64,000 nt of DNA, from the NCBI RefSeq assembly GCF_002532075.1, contig NZ_LYXE01000009.1, positions 1 through 64,000 on the forward strand, given 5' to 3'. This document shows positions 36,207 to 43,832 of this stretch, piece by piece (within the stretch, counting starts at the first letter, position 1; each line of letters opens with the position of its first letter). Under the pieces are notes generated by a model. It saw nothing but the letters and a program-made list of their open reading frames with translations. It made no database searches and had not been told where the DNA came from. This DNA is from Candidatus Chloroploca asiatica. Lineage in GTDB: Bacteria; Chloroflexota; Chloroflexia; Chloroflexales; Chloroflexaceae. Made by a program: the position numbers and the translations under genes.

Positions 36207-36896
36207 TCAAGACTTGTGAGGTCTGACGCACTCCAGCAGGTCCTGGTGGCGATCAAGAATGTGCGCCACGGTAGCCGCCGCTGCGTGCGGATTTCCGGCA
36301 ATCACGGCGTCAACCAGGGTATCATGCTGATCAGCAACCGTCTCATCAGGCCAGCGCTCGCTCCAGAGGGCTGCTAGGGCACCACGAAGCGTCGTCGCAA
36401 ACGCCCGGTAGAGGTCGGCCAGGACGGGATTGTGCGTGGCGTCGGCCAATGCACAATGCAGGGCAATATCGGCATCCAGCGCCGCTTCGCCATCATTGCT
36501 CGCCAGTGCGGTGCGCCGTTGCTGCCCAAGGCGGCGTAAGGTCGCAATATCAACCTCAGTCCGCCGGAGCGCGGCCAAACGGGCAATCTCGACTTCGAGC
36601 GCACGACGTACTTCATGCACGTCAGGGGCATGTGCCCGCGCCAAGCGCTGCGCCAACGGCTCACCCGCGCTGGGGTGCGCCCGTACATAAGTCCCATCAC
36701 CCTGCCGTACGTCCAGGACACCACTATGCGCCAGTACCCGTACCGCCTCACGCACCGTCGAACGCCCGACACCCAGTTCTTCCATCAACTGAGCCTCGGT
36801 TGGCAACCGACTCCCTGGGGGATAGGTGCCCGCGCTGATCTGTTGCTGAAGCTGATCAAGGACTTGCTCAACCAGTTGCCGCCGCTGGATCGCCAT
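36207..36896 (-). CDS. GntR-family (FadR subfamily) transcriptional regulator
   Basis: 229 residues from the ATG at 36896, preceded by AGGGAG; a start six codons earlier is less likely. The N-terminal winged helix shows LPTEAQLMEELGVGRSTVREAVRVLAHSGVLDVRQGDGTYV (about 32-72), classic GntR. The C-terminal all-helical FCD domain has the metal/effector-binding pattern: D and H in DADIALHCALADATHNP and later histidines (DQHDTLVDAVIAGN). FadR-type regulators sense carboxylates such as lactate or sugar acids. Palindromes before this gene and before the TSUP gene suggest autoregulation and control of the transporter. Confidence 0.9.
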   Translation of the reverse strand: MAIQRRQLVEQVLDQLQQQISAGTYPPGSRLPTEAQLMEELGVGRSTVREAVRVLAHSGVLDVRQGDGTYVRAHPSAGEPLAQRLARAHAPDVHEVRRALEVEIARLAALRRTEVDIATLRRLGQQRRTALASNDGEAALDADIALHCALADATHNPVLADLYRAFATTLRGALAALWSERWPDETVADQHDTLVDAVIAGNPHAAAATVAHILDRHQDLLECVRPHKS

Positions 36897-36912
36897 GCTT
36901 CTCACTCCCTTC

Positions 36913-36935
36913 AAACATCATATGATCTGATGTTT
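36913..36935. promoter_or_regulatory. candidate autoregulatory operator of FadR-type gene
   Basis: AAACATCA and TGATGTTT are exact complementary arms separated by 7 bases (TATGATC), 16 bases before the regulator start codon. The right half is shared with the site before the TSUP gene. Confidence 0.55.
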
Positions 36936-36990
36936 AGCCGCAAGTGTATCATCTCAACGCAATCCTGTCAACTCGGCTGTGGTCATACGG

Positions 36991-37150
36991 CAGGGCGATT
37001 GCATCATACGAAACCGGATACAACAAGACGCTCTATCAGGGCACCCGCAAGGGGTACCCCTACAAGGCCGGGGGCCGGACCCGGTGTACGGGCACCCCTT
37101 GCGGGTGCCCTGGCGTGGTGCGTGCATACACGGAAGATGCAATCGCCCTA
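36991..37150. mobile_element. MITE-like element, copy 1 (160 bp)
   Basis: Ends are AGGGCGATTGCATC and its exact complement. Inside, two complementary GGGCACCCGCAAGGGG / CCCCTTGCGGGTGCCC arms flank a GC-rich centre. The copy at 49238-49445 is the same element in opposite orientation. No coding sequence. No clear target duplication flanks this copy, so it may be older. It fills most of the 36936-37239 gap together with the hairpin at 37170. Confidence 0.8.
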
Positions 37151-37169
37151 GGTGGGGCGACCCAAGCCC

Positions 37170-37220
37170 TTCGCTTGCATCAAAAACGCCAGCAATGCTG
37201 GCGTTTTTGATGCAAGCGAA
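37170..37220 (-). terminator. 25-bp perfect hairpin after bchP
   Basis: Exact 25-nt arms (37170-37194, 37196-37220) around a single A; the apex is GCCAGCA-A-TGCTGGC and the stem holds A5/T5. It lies 20 bases beyond the bchP stop and probably ends the puf-bch transcript. Confidence 0.65.
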
Positions 37221-37239
37221 GAAACAACAGCCTCAACCC

Positions 37240-38475
37240 CTAGACAACGGCATACGTCTCCTGCTCACGTAGTGGGGTACGGCGACGCACATAGTTGCGT
37301 GCCTGCGCATTGATGATATCCCAGGTCATCCGCATCTGCGCAAGCCACGGGCCGGGCGTCATCTGTTTGTACATATAGCTATCAAAGGTCAGACGTTGCA
37401 CATCAATATTGCGACACATCTCGGTAAACACCTCCATCTGGCGCTCGTTGCCATAGCCCCAACGCTGTAACCAGCGCAAGAAGGTGTACATCGTCCCATA
37501 CTGTTGCCACCAGAGTTGCTCGTAGAGGCGCAGATGGGCGGCATCGGGCGTATCGAGGGCATGCGCAAGCACCTGGGCCGCGATCTGACCACTCTTCATC
37601 GCCCAATAAATTCCCTCGCCCGAGGTATGCACCACCAGGCCAGCTGCATCACCAATCAACATCGCCCGATCAAACGCCATCTGCTTGCGCGGCTCCATCG
37701 GCAACACGTGAGCCTCACGCAAAATCAGACGGCCATGATCAAGCGCTGGCCCGAGACGCGCCTTGAGATTGGCCAGCAACTGTTTCGCCTTTGCCGTGTG
37801 GCCTGGCCCGGCACCAATGCCGACGGCAATATGGTCACACTTCGGAAACGCCCACGCATAGAGATCGGGGCTGACCTCACGGCCAAGATAGAGATCGGCC
37901 GTCTCTTCCCAGCGGGCCATCTTGCTTGGCGGCAAGGCAATGCGCTCTTGAATCGCAACGGCACGGGGAAGATTGGGCAAACCGAGCATACGCGCCGTTG
38001 GCGAATAGGCACCATCAGCCCCAATCACCACATCAGCCGTCAGTTTCGCCTCACGTCCATCGCTCATCGAGCGATAGGTTGCCGTCACGCCATGTGGCTC
38101 GACCTGCAACCCGACGAGTTGCCCGTGGATCAGCTCGGCCCCACGCTGTTGCGCACGCTCACGGAGAAAGCCGTCAAAAACTTCGCGGCGCACCATCGCC
38201 ACGTAATCATCATCCGAAGGCACACTACCCATCACCGGGACGTGTGTCTCTTGACCAGAAGGCGAAACAATCAGGCACTGCTTCACCTTACGGTCAATCA
38301 GGCTCTGAGGGAGATCAAACTCGTGAAACGCCGCCGGAGGAACCGCCCCACCACATGGTTTGGCCTTCACCAGTTCCTTCTCGAGCAACACTGTCTCAAT
38401 ACCCAGATTACGGAGGGTAATAGCCGCCGTTGCCCCGCCCACCGACGCCCCAACTATCAGCACCCGCTGTGCCAT
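37240..38475 (-). CDS. bchP: geranylgeranyl reductase (bacteriochlorophyll biosynthesis)
   Basis: 411 residues. FAD-dependent enzyme reducing geranylgeranyl to phytyl on bacteriochlorophyll or on the diphosphate. N-terminal FAD-binding VLIVGASVGGATAAITLRNLG (GxGxxG-like with Ser), KPCGGAVPP segment, and GADGAYSPTARML; second nucleotide motif MLIGDAAGLVVHTSGEGIYWAM. Length and motifs fit BchP/ChlP. It is the last gene of pufB-pufA-pufC-bchG-bchP, 24 bases after bchG. General geranylgeranyl reductases share these motifs, but the neighbourhood makes BchP the clear choice. Confidence 0.93.
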   Translation of the reverse strand: MAQRVLIVGASVGGATAAITLRNLGIETVLLEKELVKAKPCGGAVPPAAFHEFDLPQSLIDRKVKQCLIVSPSGQETHVPVMGSVPSDDDYVAMVRREVFDGFLRERAQQRGAELIHGQLVGLQVEPHGVTATYRSMSDGREAKLTADVVIGADGAYSPTARMLGLPNLPRAVAIQERIALPPSKMARWEETADLYLGREVSPDLYAWAFPKCDHIAVGIGAGPGHTAKAKQLLANLKARLGPALDHGRLILREAHVLPMEPRKQMAFDRAMLIGDAAGLVVHTSGEGIYWAMKSGQIAAQVLAHALDTPDAAHLRLYEQLWWQQYGTMYTFLRWLQRWGYGNERQMEVFTEMCRNIDVQRLTFDSYMYKQMTPGPWLAQMRMTWDIINAQARNYVRRRTPLREQETYAVV

Positions 38476-38499
38476 ACCATCGTTCTTTCTAGCCTCGCC

Positions 38500-39450
38500 T
38501 TACGCCGCCAACCCGATCGCAGCCGCCATCATTCCCCACACAAAGAGCATAATCGCCGTCGCGTTAAAGAAGACCTCGTTATGCTCGGGATCACGAATAA
38601 AGCGCACATTCGGAATGCTCTGCGCAACAAGCAACAACAGCACGACACTGGCCGCGATAGGATGGCCCCAGAAGAAGAGCAGGGCAATCACCCCGATCTG
38701 GGCGACCCCCATTGTAATCACGACCATACGGGCAGCCACAACTTTGCCATACTGCACAGGGATCGAACGAAGGCCCATTCGCGTATCGCCATTCATGCTC
38801 TTGAAATCGTTCACCGTCATAATACCGTGAGCACCGAGCGAATAGAGCATTGCAATCAAGAAACTCTGGGTGGTCAACGCTGCAAAAGCCGCATGACCAG
38901 CCATCCAGGCCAGGCCCTCGTACGAGATACCGACCAATGCATTGCCAAACCAGCCATTGCGCTTGGCCCGTACCGGCTTGAGACTATAGGCCAGGGCACA
39001 GATCAAACCAAGCCCGACATAGAGGGCTACTTCCCCACCAAGCAACAGCGCCACACTCGTCCCGATCCAGGTCAGGATCAGGGTCAAAATGTAGACGTGA
39101 CGCAACGAGACCTGGCCGGAAGGAATCAGGCGATGGGGTTCATTAATCGCATCAACATCGCGATCACAATAGTCATTAATAACTTGCGATAGGCCGCAAA
39201 GGATAGGCCCCGCCATCAATATACCAAGCGCCAAGAGGAACATTGGCTCAGCTGACCAGGAGAGCGCACCACTCGCGATAGCCCCACAGAGAAACGCCCA
39301 CGCGGGAGCAAACCAGGTGACCGGCTTCATCAGCGTGATCGAGCGTCCGAGGGTACCACGAAAGCCAGCAACACGGGGGGTAAGCGACGGCTGAATAGGT
39401 GAAGAAGAAGGCGGAGGGGCCAGACTAGAACCTTTGCGGAGATCGCTCAT
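38500..39450 (-). CDS. bchG: bacteriochlorophyll synthase (UbiA family)
   Basis: 316 residues. Attaches the isoprenoid tail to bacteriochlorophyllide. Membrane protein with about eight helices; the prenyl-diphosphate/Mg binding motif NDYCDRDVDAINEPHRLIPSG (about 92-112) is complete and the second Asp-rich segment reads NDFKSMNGDTRMGLRSIPV. These match chlorophyll-synthase rather than protohaem or UbiA types. The proline/serine-rich first 30 residues are an extension. Located between pufC and bchP; a hairpin lies in the pufC-bchG gap. A paralogue for bacteriochlorophyll c (BchK) would be expected elsewhere. Confidence 0.94.
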   Translation of the reverse strand: MSDLRKGSSLAPPPSSSPIQPSLTPRVAGFRGTLGRSITLMKPVTWFAPAWAFLCGAIASGALSWSAEPMFLLALGILMAGPILCGLSQVINDYCDRDVDAINEPHRLIPSGQVSLRHVYILTLILTWIGTSVALLLGGEVALYVGLGLICALAYSLKPVRAKRNGWFGNALVGISYEGLAWMAGHAAFAALTTQSFLIAMLYSLGAHGIMTVNDFKSMNGDTRMGLRSIPVQYGKVVAARMVVITMGVAQIGVIALLFFWGHPIAASVVLLLLVAQSIPNVRFIRDPEHNEVFFNATAIMLFVWGMMAAAIGLAA

Positions 39451-39469
39451 GAACAGCTCATTTCTAGCT

Positions 39470-39543
39470 TGAAAGCCACGAAGGCCACAAAGTTGAGGGG
39501 CAAACCTGAGTGTGCCGCTTCTTTGTGCCCTTCGTGGCTTTCA
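39470..39543 (-). repeat. intercistronic inverted repeat between pufC and bchG
   Basis: 23-nt arms (39470-39492, 39521-39543) with one mismatch and a 28-nt loop, built on the AAAGCCACGAAGG theme that occurs as dispersed palindromes in many bacteria. It sits 55 bases after the pufC stop and 20 bases before the bchG start, so it could stabilise the pufBAC message or reduce read-through. Confidence 0.6.
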
Positions 39544-39597
39544 CAAGATCGTGTGTGACTGTGAGCAAGCCCGCACACGAACTACTCAACCGATCGG

Positions 39598-40842
39598 CTA
39601 ATTGCCACGAAGGACGGGCGGGAGAACAACCACTCCTGCATCACCAGCCGGAATTTGCGCCTGATTGATCGATCCGGTTGGAATGTTGACACCCCTGTGA
39701 CAAGTATAGCACCCTGGCACGTTAAATATCTCACCATCAATGTTGCGATATGAAAACTGACTAGCTCCACCTTCTAATGCTGTCGGCACCGCATCGTACG
39801 GCATCGCCCCATTGATCGTCCAATTGAACGCAAGCCACGTTGTCAACTGCATCATCCGCGCTGCCTTCAGCTTGTTATAACCAGCTTCCGGGTTGGTGAT
39901 GTTGCTTGCCGCGTCCAACTCATAGGCGATAAAGTTCCGCGAGTTATGACAATAGGTACACCCTTGGCCCAGCGACCAGGAATTGTAATTCATCACATTC
40001 TGGTTGATCGTCACCTGATCCTGGGTGCGCCCACCATCAAGCGTTAAGGCAAGTGAACCACGGCCACTCTCATCGTCAGCGGGATCAAACGGCCGCCAGA
40101 TCTGATAGTTGTAAATGTAGAAGAGCACTGCATCCTGAAGACCAACCTGACCACGAATCTCTTCGGGTTTCAGGGCCGGATCGAGGATGGGCATCCCATT
40201 CTCGTCGAGGGGATCAACCACGACCGGGATATCGGGCACACTCTTGATAAACTGGGTACCAACGGCCTCAAGATTGTTGGGCTCGTTGTAGTGACACGTC
40301 GCACACTGGACATAGTTGCCACGCCAGTTGGGCAGATCAACAATAAATTCGGTGTTGACATCAGATACCAGATAGAGCATGTTGCGCGCCGAGATCTTCT
40401 CGACGTACTCGTCACTGGCAAAGTTCTCCAGATTATGGCAGTACTGACAGCCGACGCCCAGGCCACCTGAGACATACTGCTGCATATACGTCCATATCTG
40501 CGCTGAGGTCATGCCTGAAAGCACCTGGACATTGACGGTATTGGGGTTAGCGTCTACCCAGGCTTGTCCAGCCTGAACACCCTCCGTCCACGCCTGATTA
40601 CCAAGCCAGGGCTCACGCCCTTCAGGCGGAATATTGGGTGCGACATCGGTGATGGCTCTAATACCCTCACTCGGACTCCACGGGGCATTGGCGTTCAGCG
40701 CCGCTGCTGCCCGTTCGGGGCCAAGCGTCAGGCTGTAGATCCACCAGAACGTTGCCGTAGTTACAACCGCGACAATAATGCCTACGGCCACCGAAATGAA
40801 GATCGCCGCCTGTCGATCAGTCGGACGAGTTGGCGATTGCAT
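39598..40842 (-). CDS. pufC: photosynthetic reaction-centre tetrahaem cytochrome c
   Basis: 414 residues, GAGGAG before the ATG. It re-reduces the special pair of the type II reaction centre from the periplasmic side. One N-terminal anchor helix (about 12-36, AAIFISVAVGIIVAVV); there is no lipobox Cys near the N-terminus. Four c-type haem sites: CQYCH (132-136), CATCH (180-184), CTYCH (295-299) and CYTCH (378-382). Met residues before three of the sites (M111, M155, M284 or M330) are candidate axial ligands. Length matches Chloroflexus cytochrome c-554. Follows pufBA with a 320-base gap containing a stable hairpin. Confidence 0.96.
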   Translation of the reverse strand: MQSPTRPTDRQAAIFISVAVGIIVAVVTTATFWWIYSLTLGPERAAAALNANAPWSPSEGIRAITDVAPNIPPEGREPWLGNQAWTEGVQAGQAWVDANPNTVNVQVLSGMTSAQIWTYMQQYVSGGLGVGCQYCHNLENFASDEYVEKISARNMLYLVSDVNTEFIVDLPNWRGNYVQCATCHYNEPNNLEAVGTQFIKSVPDIPVVVDPLDENGMPILDPALKPEEIRGQVGLQDAVLFYIYNYQIWRPFDPADDESGRGSLALTLDGGRTQDQVTINQNVMNYNSWSLGQGCTYCHNSRNFIAYELDAASNITNPEAGYNKLKAARMMQLTTWLAFNWTINGAMPYDAVPTALEGGASQFSYRNIDGEIFNVPGCYTCHRGVNIPTGSINQAQIPAGDAGVVVLPPVLRGN

Positions 40843-41077
40843 AGGGGTCTCCTCAACTCCGGATCAGCAGCTCGGCGGTGCCGAGGCTCCGGGGCCGGCT
40901 CCGACGTGCAGCACTTTAAGAGGGACAGCAAACGATTGCGTTGCTCAACCCATCAGGGTGAGCCGTGGCAGGGTCTCTGGTACACCATATGAATGTAGCG
41001 CCAGTATACACCTGATACTTCGGAAGGTCAAATTTTGGAATATGTGCAAAAAAAGTGCAACTGCATTGCTTACAAGA

Positions 41078-41112
41078 CAACAGCCACCAGCATGGTGTGC
41101 TGGCGGCTGTTG
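41078..41112 (-). promoter_or_regulatory. pufA-pufC intercistronic hairpin
   Basis: In minus-strand RNA a 15-bp stem (arms 41098-41112 and 41078-41092) with one G-U pair closes a 5-nt CACCA loop, 50 bases after the pufA stop. No immediate U-tract. Like the puf intercistronic hairpins of purple bacteria it may protect the pufBA message from 3' decay and lower pufC expression. The rest of the 40843-41162 gap contains only small GC-rich stem-loops near 40870-40910. Confidence 0.6.
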
Positions 41113-41162
41113 CTTCGTTTGTGTCGCACGGTAAGTTGGCGACGCGCCAGCGCCAGCGGCAC

Positions 41163-41351
41163 CTAGCCGAACATAGCGAACAGTTGGAGCAGCATGGTCA
41201 TAGGCACCACTGAACCATCTGGTGCAAGGTTGTCAAGCCAGTTGTACCGAACCGAACTGAGTACAATGAAGTGGATGAGCAAAGCCACGACAAAGCCGAG
41301 GATCGTAAAAATCACGATGTTGGTGCGAACTGCACTGCGTGGAGGCATCAT
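41163..41351 (-). CDS. pufA: light-harvesting complex (B808-866 type) alpha polypeptide
   Basis: 62 residues, AAGGAG 8 bases before the ATG. The core [18 protein letters not shown] followed by [13 protein letters not shown] is nearly the known Chloroflexus alpha polypeptide; H27 in LLIHFIV is the bacteriochlorophyll ligand in a single transmembrane helix (about 11-33). After RYNWLDN the protein continues about 20 residues ([20 protein letters not shown]), whereas the mature Chloroflexus polypeptide is about 44 residues, so a C-terminal propeptide or extension is present. Second gene of the operon, 90 bases after pufB. Confidence 0.94.
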   Translation of the reverse strand: MMPPRSAVRTNIVIFTILGFVVALLIHFIVLSSVRYNWLDNLAPDGSVVPMTMLLQLFAMFG

Positions 41352-41441
41352 AAGTCAACTCCTTAACAGGTTTTGGGAGAGGCTGCATCTGAATCAGGGC
41401 CGATTGCCCACCATCGTCACGCACACCTGTACCCGACCGAG

Positions 41442-41612
41442 CTAGATACCGGCGTTGAGCCACGGACGCCACACCCAGACCAGGGTGTGAGCAATCACGG
41501 CGATGACACCGAATGCCCAGAAGGATTTGACCATGATGTCATGAACCAGCCAGTCCTGATTGTTGAACAACGACCGCCATTTGGGGGGAACCAGATCGTC
41601 ATCGTCACGCAT
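41442..41612 (-). CDS. pufB: light-harvesting complex (B808-866 type) beta polypeptide
   Basis: 56 residues, easily missed because of its size. GGAGGT precedes the ATG at 41612. The sequence starts MRDDDDLVPPKWRSLFNNQD, followed by WLVHDIMVKSFWAFGVIAVI and AHTLVWVWRPWLNAGI. The acidic N-terminus, two His ligands (H24 for the 808-nm-type site and H42 for the coupled ring) and the Trp-rich C-terminus match the Chloroflexus beta polypeptide. First gene of the puf-bch operon, about 200 bases from the predicted transcription start. Confidence 0.95.
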   Translation of the reverse strand: MRDDDDLVPPKWRSLFNNQDWLVHDIMVKSFWAFGVIAVIAHTLVWVWRPWLNAGI

Positions 41613-41816
41613 GAGCGGACCTCCGATACTTCAACTACGAGCGCCAGGGCCGAACACACCAGGTACGACTTGCGCGCCTGGCGGCGGTCGTCGCACCTTC
41701 CATACCCTTTGTCGGGGTTGGGAGCAAAGCACTCCTACAATGTGATCCCAGCCGTGCTGAGGTCGGTTTGCCAGTACGTCTGGAAGAGTAGGATGTTGCT
41801 TGGCTCATTGAGCTAA

Positions 41817-41845
41817 ATTATATAGGAGTCAAGAAAAAATGTCAA
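41817..41845 (-). promoter_or_regulatory. consensus sigma70 promoter of the puf operon
   Basis: On the minus strand TTGACA (41845-41840), exactly 17 bases, TATAAT (41822-41817): both hexamers are full consensus. Predicted start near 41810, giving a 5' leader of about 200 nt before pufB. The leader region (41613-41810) shows no gene; the rest of the 41613-42016 gap holds this promoter and the one for the divergent ABC exporter. Confidence 0.8.
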
Positions 41846-41935
41846 TCCGTTGCTTTTAAGAAAAATCAACCAGTTTCATGGTCTTTTGCACCGCTTTCCA
41901 TCAGCCTTACGACTGACTACAACCCCCTAGAGCAA

Positions 41936-41944
41936 TGTTATACT
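41936..41944 (+). promoter_or_regulatory. extended -10 promoter of ABC exporter operon
   Basis: TGTTATACT (TGn plus TATACT), about 73 bases before the ATG at 42017. CTGACT at 41913 could be a weak -35 with an over-long spacer. Confidence 0.4.
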
Positions 41945-42016
41945 CACTCTATCTTCTCGAACAGGTGTCTCGCTTCGGAAAGTTAATGTGTAGCAACTAT
42001 TCATCAATGGTGCCCT

Positions 42017-43810
42017 ATGTCCAACCTTCGTTATCTGATCCCTTATCTCAGGCGCTACCGCTGGTCGTTGCTGGCAGGCTTGATTTGTGCCGCCTTTGCT
42101 GCCTCGGTGAGTGCGCTTGGACCCTATATCTTGCGCCTTGCCGTTGATGAACTGGCAACAGGCCAATTGGTACTCACAAGCATCCTCGGGTATGGGGTGA
42201 TGCTCATCATCGTTGCCCTTGCTGACGGTGTCTTTCGCTTCATTCAACGCATGATGCTTGCCGGGGTGTCCTATCGTATCGAGTACGATCTGCGTACCCA
42301 ACTCTTTGCCCACTATATGCGGCTCGATCAGGCTTTTTTTAGCCACAATCATACCGGCGATTTGATGGCCCGTGCCACCAATGACCTCAGCGCCGTCCGT
42401 CAATTGCTCGGCCCCGGGCTCAATGGCACCGCAACGGCGGTGTTGACCTTTCTGGCCGCCGCTGTCCTGATGTTGATGATGAATGTGACCCTGGCCTTGA
42501 TTGTGATGCTCCTTATGCCGGTGACAACCGTGGTGTTTGTCCTGCTCGGTAAGCGGATGCGGACGGCCTTTACCCACGTGCAAGATCAATTCGGTGTCAT
42601 TTCGACCCGTGTCCAAGAGCATTTCTCTGGGATTCGGACCATCAAGGCCTATGCCCAGGAAGATGCCGAGCTCGTGGTCTTTGCCGCTGAGAATGAGCGC
42701 TATCGCGAACTGAATCTCCGCTATGTGCTGCTCAGCGGGGCGCTCTGGCCTGCGATGACCCTCTGCCTTGGCATCGTTGCCGCGTTGGTGCTGCTCGTTG
42801 GTGGGCGTCTGGTGGTCGCGGGTGAGTTGACCATCGGTGAATTGGTGCAGTTTAATGCATATCTAGGCTTGCTGACCTTCCCAATGATTATGCTCGGCTG
42901 GATGGTTTCCCTCTATCAGCAGGCCTCAGCCTCGATGGGGCGCTTGATGGAGGTGCTGCGCTATCAGCCAGCGGTGGTCAATCCACCCGATGCGCGTCCT
43001 TTGCCTGCCCCTCGCGGTGAGTTGGAGTTTCGGCATGTCGGGCTGCGCTATGAAGAACCTGCCGATCACGCAACGACAGCGCTGTTCCCCGAACGACGCG
43101 CTGAGTGGATGCTGCGCGATCTGTCGATCCACGTTCCGGCAGGACATTCGTTGGCGATCGTAGGGGCAACCGGGGTGGGCAAAACAACGCTCGTCAATCT
43201 CTTGTCACGCGTCCGTGATCCCGATGAGGGTCAGGTGCTCCTTGATGGTATCGATGTCCGAACGCTGGATCTGGGCGATCTGCGGCGTGCGATTGGGTAT
43301 GTGCCCCAAGAGACCTTTCTTTTTAGTGTGCCATTGCGCGAAAATGTGGCCTTTGGGGTGGAAGCAGCGCACGATGCGGCTCTGGATGCACGCATTGAGC
43401 ACGCCGTGACGGTGTCACGCCTCGCCAACGATCTGGCCCAGTTTCCCGATGGCCTCGATACGATGGTTGGTGAACGTGGCGTGACCCTGTCGGGCGGGCA
43501 AAAGCAACGGGTCTCGCTTGCACGGGCAATCCTCCGCAATCCACCGGTGCTGATCCTCGACGATGCGTTGAGTAGCGTTGATACACAGACGGCGGCGCAA
43601 ATCCTCGCCGGGCTGCGCGAGGTGATGCGTGGACGAACGACGGTCATCATTGCGCAACGCATTGCAACGGTACGCGAGGTTGACCAGATTGTGGTGTTGC
43701 ACGATGGACAGATTATCGAGCAAGGCAACCATAGTGCGTTGCTAAAGCTCGGCGGGCAGTATGCAGCGATGTATCGGCGCGAGTTGCTCGAAGCGGAATT
43801 ATCGGCATAA
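42017..43810 (+). CDS. ABC exporter half-transporter, degenerate-site subunit
   Basis: 597 residues: six-helix exporter domain (about 1-320) and nucleotide-binding domain (about 338-590). Walker A GATGVGKTT (about 382-390), signature LSGGQKQR (about 491), Walker B LILDDALSSVD (about 513-523) where the catalytic Glu is Asp, and a Q in place of the switch His (IIAQRIAT instead of IIAHRLST). It therefore has the features of the non-catalytic site partner in heterodimeric exporters such as TM287/288 or BmrCD. No clear Shine-Dalgarno precedes the ATG. The partner gene starts 22 bases after its stop. Confidence 0.9.
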   Translation: MSNLRYLIPYLRRYRWSLLAGLICAAFAASVSALGPYILRLAVDELATGQLVLTSILGYGVMLIIVALADGVFRFIQRMMLAGVSYRIEYDLRTQLFAHYMRLDQAFFSHNHTGDLMARATNDLSAVRQLLGPGLNGTATAVLTFLAAAVLMLMMNVTLALIVMLLMPVTTVVFVLLGKRMRTAFTHVQDQFGVISTRVQEHFSGIRTIKAYAQEDAELVVFAAENERYRELNLRYVLLSGALWPAMTLCLGIVAALVLLVGGRLVVAGELTIGELVQFNAYLGLLTFPMIMLGWMVSLYQQASASMGRLMEVLRYQPAVVNPPDARPLPAPRGELEFRHVGLRYEEPADHATTALFPERRAEWMLRDLSIHVPAGHSLAIVGATGVGKTTLVNLLSRVRDPDEGQVLLDGIDVRTLDLGDLRRAIGYVPQETFLFSVPLRENVAFGVEAAHDAALDARIEHAVTVSRLANDLAQFPDGLDTMVGERGVTLSGGQKQRVSLARAILRNPPVLILDDALSSVDTQTAAQILAGLREVMRGRTTVIIAQRIATVREVDQIVVLHDGQIIEQGNHSALLKLGGQYAAMYRRELLEAELSA

Positions 43811-43832
43811 GCCCAGTTGTGAGGATAATGTG

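Noticed and set aside
37504..39192. 562-codon plus-strand frame opposite bchP and bchG
   Set aside because: Rich in His/Arg/Thr with no motif; the opposite strand encodes two well-conserved pigment enzymes.
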